From contig CBFIBQ010000019.1 of NCBI GenBank assembly GCA_965660875.1, forward strand, positions 1 through 63,537: 63,537 nucleotides of DNA. Reading direction: 5' to 3'. Source of the stretch: UBA6770 sp965660875 (GTDB taxonomy: Bacteria > Bacteroidota > Bacteroidia > Flavobacteriales_G > Salibacteraceae). The notes below the pieces were generated by a model, which saw only the letters and a program-made list of their open reading frames with translations, was not told the DNA's origin and searched no databases. Made by a program: the position numbers and the translations under genes. Shown here piece after piece: positions 58,107 through 63,537 of the stretch. Numbering within the stretch: the first letter of the stretch is position 1; each line of letters starts with the position of its first letter.

Positions 58107-58718
58107 ATGGAAGACAAAATCAGATTAGAGATATCTGGACTCTCATACAGTCAAGCTCAAACGGGGGCATATGCCCTTGTTTTGAGTGAAACTGAGGGTA
58201 ATCGCAGTCTTCCTATCATCATTGGCTCATTTGAAGCTCAAGCAATTGCAATTGAGTTGGAGTCTATGAAACCGAGTAGACCGCTAACACATGATGTGTT
58301 CAAGACATTTGCTGATGAATTCCACATTGACATCAAGGAGGTCTTAATATACAATTTGATTGAGGGTGTTTTTTTTGCAAAGCTGATTTGTATGGATAAA
58401 CACGGTGAAACAGCAGAGATAGATACCCGAACTTCTGATGCAATTGCGCTTTCTGTGCGTTTTAAATGTCCGGTATATACTAATGAGTCCATTTTGAAAG
58501 ACGCAGGTGTAATAATTGACGAAGACGCCGAAATTAGGCCAGCTCATAGTAATGTAGAAGACGATATTGCCAAAGCACTTGAAACTACTGAGGGGCCAAA
58601 CGACCCTATTCAAAGTAAAACCATTGATCAGCTAAATGATCTGTTGGAAGAAGCGTTGGCAAATGAAGATTATGAGTTTGCGTCAAAAATTCGCGACGAA
58701 ATGGATCGCAGAAAGTAG
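58107..58718 (+). CDS. Bifunctional nuclease-domain protein (DUF151) with UVR motif
   Basis: A 203-residue protein with two parts. The DUF151/bifunctional nuclease domain (residues about 5-130) shows LSETEGNRSLPIIIGSFEAQAIAIEL and RTSDAIALSVRFKCPVYTNE. A short UVR-like helical motif ends the protein (LNDLLEEALANEDYEFASKIRDEM), as in UvrB/UvrC. Plant and bacterial relatives have nuclease activity reported; the biological role is not clear. It lies in the etfBA to nucleoside-permease transcript. Confidence 0.85.
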   Translation: MEDKIRLEISGLSYSQAQTGAYALVLSETEGNRSLPIIIGSFEAQAIAIELESMKPSRPLTHDVFKTFADEFHIDIKEVLIYNLIEGVFFAKLICMDKHGETAEIDTRTSDAIALSVRFKCPVYTNESILKDAGVIIDEDAEIRPAHSNVEDDIAKALETTEGPNDPIQSKTIDQLNDLLEEALANEDYEFASKIRDEMDRRK

Positions 58719-58730
58719 TACTTTGGCTGC

Positions 58731-60035
58731 ATGACAATTCTTGCAATTAGCTTCTATTCCCTAGGTAGAGGGCTTTTAGGACTGCTCGTTCTGATAGGTC
58801 TTGCATGGCTTTTCAGCAGCGACAGAAAATCTATTCAATGGAGGGTAGTACTCACTGGGATAAGTGTACAAGTTTTATTGGCGTTATCCATTCTCAAAAT
58901 ATCTTTCGTTCAACGTTTTTTTGAGTTTTGTGGTAAAATTTTTGTCAAGATTTTAGACTTCACAAGAGATGGTAGTATTTTCCTATTTGGAGATATGCTA
59001 AAAGTGGATTCTTATGGGTTTATCTTCGCTTTTCAAGTATTACCGACTATAATTTTCTTTTCTGCTCTAACTTCGGTTCTCTTTTACCTTGGCATTATTC
59101 AAAAGGTGGTTTATGGATTAGCATGGGTATTCACCAAATTACTCAATATAAGCGGGGCTGAGTCCTTGAGTGTTGCAGGTAACATTTTTTTGGGCCAAAC
59201 GGAAGCTCCCCTTATGATAAAGGAGTATTTACCAGCCATGAATAAAAGTGAGATACTCTTGGTTATGATAGGTGGAATGGCTACTGTAGCGGGTGGTGTT
59301 TTGTCGGCGTATATTTCCTTTCTGGGTGGAGATGATCCGGTAGCACGACTCGAATTTGCAAAACATCTTTTAGCAGCGTCAATTATGGCTGCACCTGGAG
59401 CTATTGTTATAGCTAAAATTTTAGTTCCTCAAAACGAAGAGATAAGCTCTAATATTGAAGTTTCGCCGCAGCAAGTAGGAAGTAACTTTCTAGATGCTTT
59501 ATCAAACGGAACTACGGAAGGGTTGAAGCTTGCTGTAAATGTAGGTGCAATGCTCCTCGTCTTTTTTGCTTTTATTGCTATGATAAACTTCGCCTTTATC
59601 AAGTTTGGCGACCTAACAGGTTTAAACACACTAGTCAATGAGTTAAGCAGTGGAAAATACTCAAGCTTATCCCTCGAGGCTATTTTGGGCTACACTTTTG
59701 CTCCTTTGATGTGGCTGATAGGTGTGCCTGGAGCAGATATTGCTCTAGTTGGTCAATTATTGGGTGAAAAAATTATTGCTTCCGAGTTTGTTGGGTATAC
59801 CAGTTTGGCCTCTTTAAAGGAGGCTGAGGTTTTTACAGACAAAAAATCCATAATTATGTCTACTTACATGTTGTGTGGTTTTGCCAATTTTGCTTCTATT
59901 GGTATACAAATTGGCGGAATTGGCTCCTTGGCACCTTCAAAACGCAAAATGTTGAGCGAATACGGTATAAAGGCGTTAATCGGTGGTACGTTGGCATCTT
60001 TGTTATCGGCAACAATAATTGGCTCCATTTATTAA
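58731..60035 (+). CDS. Concentrative nucleoside transporter (NupC/CNT family)
   Basis: A 434-residue membrane protein with about ten helices. CNT motifs: FQVLPTIIFFSALTSVLFYLG, NIFLGQTEAPLMIKEYLPAMNKSEILLVM, GADIALVGQLLGEKIIASEFVGY and MSTYMLCGFANFASIGIQIGG. It imports nucleosides using a cation gradient, in keeping with the two deoxynucleoside kinases and thyA nearby. Ion and nucleoside specificity are not readable. It lies 12 bp after the nuclease gene. Confidence 0.92.
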   Translation: MTILAISFYSLGRGLLGLLVLIGLAWLFSSDRKSIQWRVVLTGISVQVLLALSILKISFVQRFFEFCGKIFVKILDFTRDGSIFLFGDMLKVDSYGFIFAFQVLPTIIFFSALTSVLFYLGIIQKVVYGLAWVFTKLLNISGAESLSVAGNIFLGQTEAPLMIKEYLPAMNKSEILLVMIGGMATVAGGVLSAYISFLGGDDPVARLEFAKHLLAASIMAAPGAIVIAKILVPQNEEISSNIEVSPQQVGSNFLDALSNGTTEGLKLAVNVGAMLLVFFAFIAMINFAFIKFGDLTGLNTLVNELSSGKYSSLSLEAILGYTFAPLMWLIGVPGADIALVGQLLGEKIIASEFVGYTSLASLKEAEVFTDKKSIIMSTYMLCGFANFASIGIQIGGIGSLAPSKRKMLSEYGIKALIGGTLASLLSATIIGSIY

Positions 60036-60139
60036 AAGTTGTTTCTTCAGATGTGTATTATCTGTTAGTAAAACAAAGCGGTCCAACCTTTATCTTGAAA
60101 TTGTTAAGCGTTAATTTGTTGCCGTAAATACCTAGAATT

Positions 60140-60934
60140 ATGCAACAATACTTAGATCTCTTAGATCATATTTTAAAAAACGGGACACAAAAAGGAGATA
60201 GAACTGGAACTGGCACAATAAGCTGCTTTGGCTATCAAATGAGATTTGATCTTAGTGAAGGTTTTCCTGTTTGTACCACTAAAAAATTGCATTTAAGATC
60301 TATTATTCACGAGTTGTTGTGGTTTTTAAGTGGCGATACAAATATCAAATACCTTAAGGAAAATGGTGTTCGGATTTGGGATGAATGGGCTGATGAAAAC
60401 GGTGATTTAGGTCCTGTATATGGCTACCAATGGAGGAGCTGGCCTACTTCAACTGGTGAAAGTGTAGATCAGATTACCCGTTTAGTTGAAATGATAAAAA
60501 CAAACCCGAATTCACGCCGATTAATGGTGAGCGCTTGGAACTGTGAATTTATTGAGGATATGGCTTTACCTCCCTGTCATACCATGTTTCAGTTTTATGT
60601 GGCAGACGGTAAGTTATCTTGTCAGTTGTATCAAAGGAGTGCAGATACTTTTTTAGGGGTGCCATTCAATATTGCTTCCTATGCTTTGCTTACTTTAATG
60701 TTAGCTCAAGTTTGTGATTTAGAACCCGGCGATTTTGTGCACACTTTTGGCGATGTTCACTTATATAACAATCACATCGATCAAGCTAAGTTGCAATTAA
60801 CTAGGGACCCTCGTTCTTTGCCTCAAATGAAGATTAACCCAGCTGTAAAGAATATTTTCGATTTTAAATTTGAGGACTTCGAATTGGTGAATTATGAACC
60901 ACATCCTCACATTAAGGCGGAGGTTTCTATATGA
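60140..60934 (+). CDS. thyA: Thymidylate synthase
   Basis: A 264-residue ThyA. It begins QQYLDLLDHILKNGTQKGDRTGTGT. The catalytic cysteine is in MALPPCHTMFQFYV, and GVPFNIASYALLTLM and HTFGDVHLYNNH follow. It methylates dUMP with methylene-tetrahydrofolate, producing dihydrofolate that the adjacent folA enzyme reduces. The two genes overlap by 4 bp. The 104-bp gap upstream holds no clear promoter box. Confidence 0.97.
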   Translation: MQQYLDLLDHILKNGTQKGDRTGTGTISCFGYQMRFDLSEGFPVCTTKKLHLRSIIHELLWFLSGDTNIKYLKENGVRIWDEWADENGDLGPVYGYQWRSWPTSTGESVDQITRLVEMIKTNPNSRRLMVSAWNCEFIEDMALPPCHTMFQFYVADGKLSCQLYQRSADTFLGVPFNIASYALLTLMLAQVCDLEPGDFVHTFGDVHLYNNHIDQAKLQLTRDPRSLPQMKINPAVKNIFDFKFEDFELVNYEPHPHIKAEVSI

Positions 60935-61431
60935 TTCGGTCGATAATTGTTGCAGTTGATGAAAACTACGGTATAGGAAAAGAGAATCAATTACTTTGGC
61001 ACATGCCTGCAGATATGCGTTATTTTAGGGAAACTACTTCGGGGCATTGCATTATTACTGGCCGAAAAAACTATGAATCAATACCAAAAAAGTTTCGCCC
61101 GTTAGAAGATAGGACAAATATTATTGTTACACGAAACAAAGCATATAAAGCCGAACAGGGGGTTAAGGTCGTTAATAGTATTGAGAAGTCATTGGAGTTT
61201 GCAAAACGCAGCGGTGAAGAAGAGGTTTTTATTATTGGTGGAGGACAAATTTATAAACAGTGTTTGGAGCGAGACTTAGTAGATAAAATGTACGTTACCC
61301 ATGTTGCTGCATTATTCGATGCGGATACCTTTTTTCCAAAAATAGTTCCTGATAAGTGGAATAAAAAAGATCAGTTTCTCTTAGGAGCTGAACCCTTTCC
61401 TGCTGAAGTAAAAATTTACGAAAGAAGTTGA
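60931..61431 (+). CDS. folA: Dihydrofolate reductase
   Basis: A 166-residue DHFR. Motifs: VDENYGIGKENQLLWHMPADMRYF (with the catalytic Asp), GRKNYESIPKKFRPL and VFIIGGGQIYKQCL. It reduces dihydrofolate made by ThyA and is the target of trimethoprim. It overlaps thyA by 4 bp and the next gene by 4 bp, forming a coupled cassette. Confidence 0.96.
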   Translation: MIRSIIVAVDENYGIGKENQLLWHMPADMRYFRETTSGHCIITGRKNYESIPKKFRPLEDRTNIIVTRNKAYKAEQGVKVVNSIEKSLEFAKRSGEEEVFIIGGGQIYKQCLERDLVDKMYVTHVAALFDADTFFPKIVPDKWNKKDQFLLGAEPFPAEVKIYERS

Positions 61432-62129
61432 ACTCTGTCGAATCAATAGTAGAGTGGCTAGAATTAAAAGCCAACCCAGAAAAAGTAGTTTTAAAGAAAA
61501 ATAAATTCGGTGTCTCAGCCCATAACGCAATGGGAGTAATGATGAGCGATTTAAATCTTATCGCAAGAGATATCGGAAAAAATAAGCAGCTAGCAGTTGA
61601 ATTATTTGATACTGATATTTATGAAGCGAGGTTATTATGTGCCAAAGTGTTCCCACCAAAATTGCTTACCAAAGACCTAGCAGAGGACTGGGCAAGAAGC
61701 TTTGAAAATTGGGAGATTTGCGATACTTTTTCAATGGGTGTTTTTGCTAAAAGCCCACTTGCAGAAGAACTCATTATCGACTTTACATCAGCATCTGAAG
61801 AGTTTAAGAAAAGGTCGGGGTTTGCAACAATTGCAGCATACTGCATGGCAAATAAAACGGCGAATAATGACACTTTTAGGCCTTTTTTTAAAATTATCAT
61901 AGATAATAGTGTCGATGAGAGAATCTACGTAAAAAAGGCAGTAAACTGGGCGCTAAGAAGTATTGGAAAACGTAACATTGACTTAAAACGAGAGGCTATT
62001 TTAACGGCGCAGGAAATTTTAAATTTTTCAGAAGCAAGTGCAGCATGGATTGCAAATGATGCCATTAGAGAGTTGGAGTCTTCTGCGGTAAAGATGTTAG
62101 ATTATCCACGAGACGTTTACCGAAAGTAA
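61428..62129 (+). CDS. DNA alkylation repair protein (HEAT-like, AlkD family)
   Basis: A 233-residue all-helical protein. Typical AlkD-superfamily sequences are ELFDTDIYEARLLCAKVFPP, WARSFENWEICDTFS and VDERIYVKKAVNWALRSIGKRN. Characterised AlkD proteins excise alkylated bases; the activity of this member is inferred. The start is TTG at 61428, overlapping the folA stop. It ends the thyA-folA cassette, and no terminator hairpin is seen in the 76-bp gap before the next gene. Confidence 0.88.
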   Translation: MNSVESIVEWLELKANPEKVVLKKNKFGVSAHNAMGVMMSDLNLIARDIGKNKQLAVELFDTDIYEARLLCAKVFPPKLLTKDLAEDWARSFENWEICDTFSMGVFAKSPLAEELIIDFTSASEEFKKRSGFATIAAYCMANKTANNDTFRPFFKIIIDNSVDERIYVKKAVNWALRSIGKRNIDLKREAILTAQEILNFSEASAAWIANDAIRELESSAVKMLDYPRDVYRK

Positions 62130-62205
62130 TTTTCTTCATTGCATAGGCAACTTCAATTATTTTGATACGTCTAATACACGAAGAAGAAATTAAAAAACCC
62201 ACATT

Positions 62206-63537
62206 ATGAAAAAGTTATTAGTTGTATTTTTTGGTTTAATCATTGGATTGTCATTTAGTTACGACGCTAATGCCTCTCACCTTGCAGGTGGAAGTATTCG
62301 TTACGATTATGTAGGTCCAACGCCCGGTTCTACCACCTCATGGCGGTACAAAATCACCATTAGTATGGTGAGAGATTGTGGAGGAATACAGTTCAATTGC
62401 GGAACAACTCCTCATGTTATTTATGCAGAATGTACTCAGTCTGCTGCACAGCTTGGCCCATTTGCATTAACAAATGTTCCGTATGTCCCAAAACCGGGTG
62501 AACGACCAAATCCGAATGGTGCTAAGGATGTTTCTGATCTTTGTTCAGGAATTCGGTCTCAATGTGAAGGTAATGGTTCGGCGCCTAGTGGATACGAAGT
62601 GTTTTTTTATGAGGCAACCGTGGATTTGCCTAGATGTAATTCATGGCGAATTACTTATCAAACATGTACAAACGCGAGAAACGGTATTCAAAATTTTACA
62701 GGAGGGTATAATGTTGGTTTGGAAACTTTTATAAATACCGCTTGGTCTCCAAGGAACAATCCGGGTGGGGCACCTGCTAATAGTGCTCCTCAATTTGCTG
62801 ATGAAGCAAAACCATTTCCTTCTGCATGTGTAGGCCAAGATGTTTTTTATGGTATTGGAACTTATGATAGTAATGGCGATAGTTTACGTTTCGTACCTAC
62901 ATGCCCTTGGGCTACCAGTTCCAGTACTGGTCGTCCAAATTTAGCTCGAATGGCACCAAGAAATGGAGCTTCATGCACTCGCGCTATTCCTGGTTTAATA
63001 CTTGATCCATCTACAGGGTTAATTTCATTTACAGCCAGTAGTGCTGGAAATTTTATTGTTGCTTTTTATGTTGAGGAGTATGAGCGTTGTACGGGAATAC
63101 TAAAAGGTAAAACATATCGAGAAATTCAGTTTAGTATACAGTCTTGTTCAAACAATAACGGTATTCCAGAAGATATCAGTGGTATATCTAATATCACGGG
63201 AAAAGCTACCTTACTGTCTACCTATAAATTGGAAGTATGTAATGGTGATTTAATTACATGGGAAGATACACTTGAAGACCCTAATAGTGGCGATACAATT
63301 TTAGTACAGACTAACATGAATAGGGTTATGCCAAATGCCCGATTAGACATCATTCCAACCGGTAGTCGAAACAAAATTGTAGCAAGGTTTACATGGCGAG
63401 CAGTCATGGGTGATGATCCAATAAAGAGCTTCTTTATTACCTTTACGGATGATAAATGTGATATACCCGGTAGTGGATTCTCAGTATTTGAGTTGGATGT
63501 AAAACCCTCAGCGGCATTGGATCCAGACATGTATGTG
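62206..63537 (+). CDS. Large secreted Cys-rich surface protein, N-terminal part
   Basis: The gene runs off the right edge: 444 codons are open from the ATG at 62206. The signal peptide (KKLLVVFFGLIIGLSFS) is followed by SHLAGGSIRYDYVG, a start seen in giant Bacteroidota proteins that end in gliding-motility-associated C-terminal domains. The visible part has 16 or more cysteines, many near DxxGD-like loops (YDSNGDSLRFVPTC). A T9SS sorting signal would be beyond the window, so cargo status is inferred. It is probably an adhesin or cell-surface filament protein. Confidence 0.75.
   Translation, partial: MKKLLVVFFGLIIGLSFSYDANASHLAGGSIRYDYVGPTPGSTTSWRYKITISMVRDCGGIQFNCGTTPHVIYAECTQSAAQLGPFALTNVPYVPKPGERPNPNGAKDVSDLCSGIRSQCEGNGSAPSGYEVFFYEATVDLPRCNSWRITYQTCTNARNGIQNFTGGYNVGLETFINTAWSPRNNPGGAPANSAPQFADEAKPFPSACVGQDVFYGIGTYDSNGDSLRFVPTCPWATSSSTGRPNLARMAPRNGASCTRAIPGLILDPSTGLISFTASSAGNFIVAFYVEEYERCTGILKGKTYREIQFSIQSCSNNNGIPEDISGISNITGKATLLSTYKLEVCNGDLITWEDTLEDPNSGDTILVQTNMNRVMPNARLDIIPTGSRNKIVARFTWRAVMGDDPIKSFFITFTDDKCDIPGSGFSVFELDVKPSAALDPDMYV

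Overview
The window reads as a chromosomal segment of a marine or freshwater Bacteroidota, most likely order Flavobacteriales. The evidence is a PorP/SprF-gldKLMN type IX secretion/gliding operon, a T9SS C-terminal sorting domain on a kelch protein, an LptE of the Bacteroidota type, the miaB - sigma-54 activator - lptE - TPR - secG - groSL gene order, and many promoters of the phylum-specific form TAnnTTTG (three with a TTG/TTTG box 18-20 nt upstream). The DNA is AT-rich, densely packed and mostly core genome. I see no rRNA, IS element, prophage, CRISPR array or recognisable defence island.

Layout. 1-4.8 kb: tail of a 2-oxoacid dehydrogenase E2, a convergent MurG-like glycosyltransferase, an SDR-trmB-alkyltransferase-like operon, then mrp and a NifU-type Fe-S carrier. 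4.9-11.5 kb (minus strand): a DPM1-like glycosyltransferase, gmhA, a DsbD-like reductase with a doubled N-terminal domain, a queuosine-precursor transporter, a GT39-like membrane protein and a small beta-barrel. 11.6-18.2 kb (minus): groL, groS, secG, TPR protein, lptE, sigma-54 activator and miaB. 18.4-27.9 kb (plus): topA, an arginase-fold pseudoenzyme, then porP/sprF-gldK-gldL-gldM-gldN. 28.0-34.4 kb (minus): a nucleotide-sugar operon. 34.4-37.4 kb: a beta-barrel protein, waaA, crcB and a GNAT protein. 37.4-40.3 kb: tRNA-Leu, tRNA-Gly and mutS. 40.4-51.7 kb: an rRNA/tRNA methyltransferase, lipoproteins, two deoxynucleoside kinases, folK, sppA, a kelch T9SS cargo, a GH3 protein and a DUF6268-like barrel. 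51.7-56.2 kb (minus): yceI, hppA, a lipoprotein and pdhB. 56.4-62.1 kb (plus): etfBA, a bifunctional nuclease, a nucleoside permease, thyA, folA and a DNA-alkylation-repair protein. A large secreted Cys-rich protein runs off the right edge.

Themes. Envelope biogenesis recurs throughout: LPS core (gmhA, waaA, lptE), activated sugars (ugd, UXS, tviB, wbpE/wbpD-like, rfbB), the T9SS motor and T9SS cargo. A second theme is nucleotide and folate supply (two dNKs, folK, thyA, folA, nucleoside permease).

No wholly new multi-gene system is evident. The observations I rate highest are: a near-consensus sigma-54 (-24/-12) promoter in front of groSL, with a strong dyad upstream and a sigma-54 activator gene in the same cluster; a terminator hairpin that is also the signal-peptide coding sequence of the next gene; an arginase-fold protein without its metal ligands beside the T9SS motor operon; and a waaA gene whose conserved N-terminus begins at ATC rather than a normal start codon.
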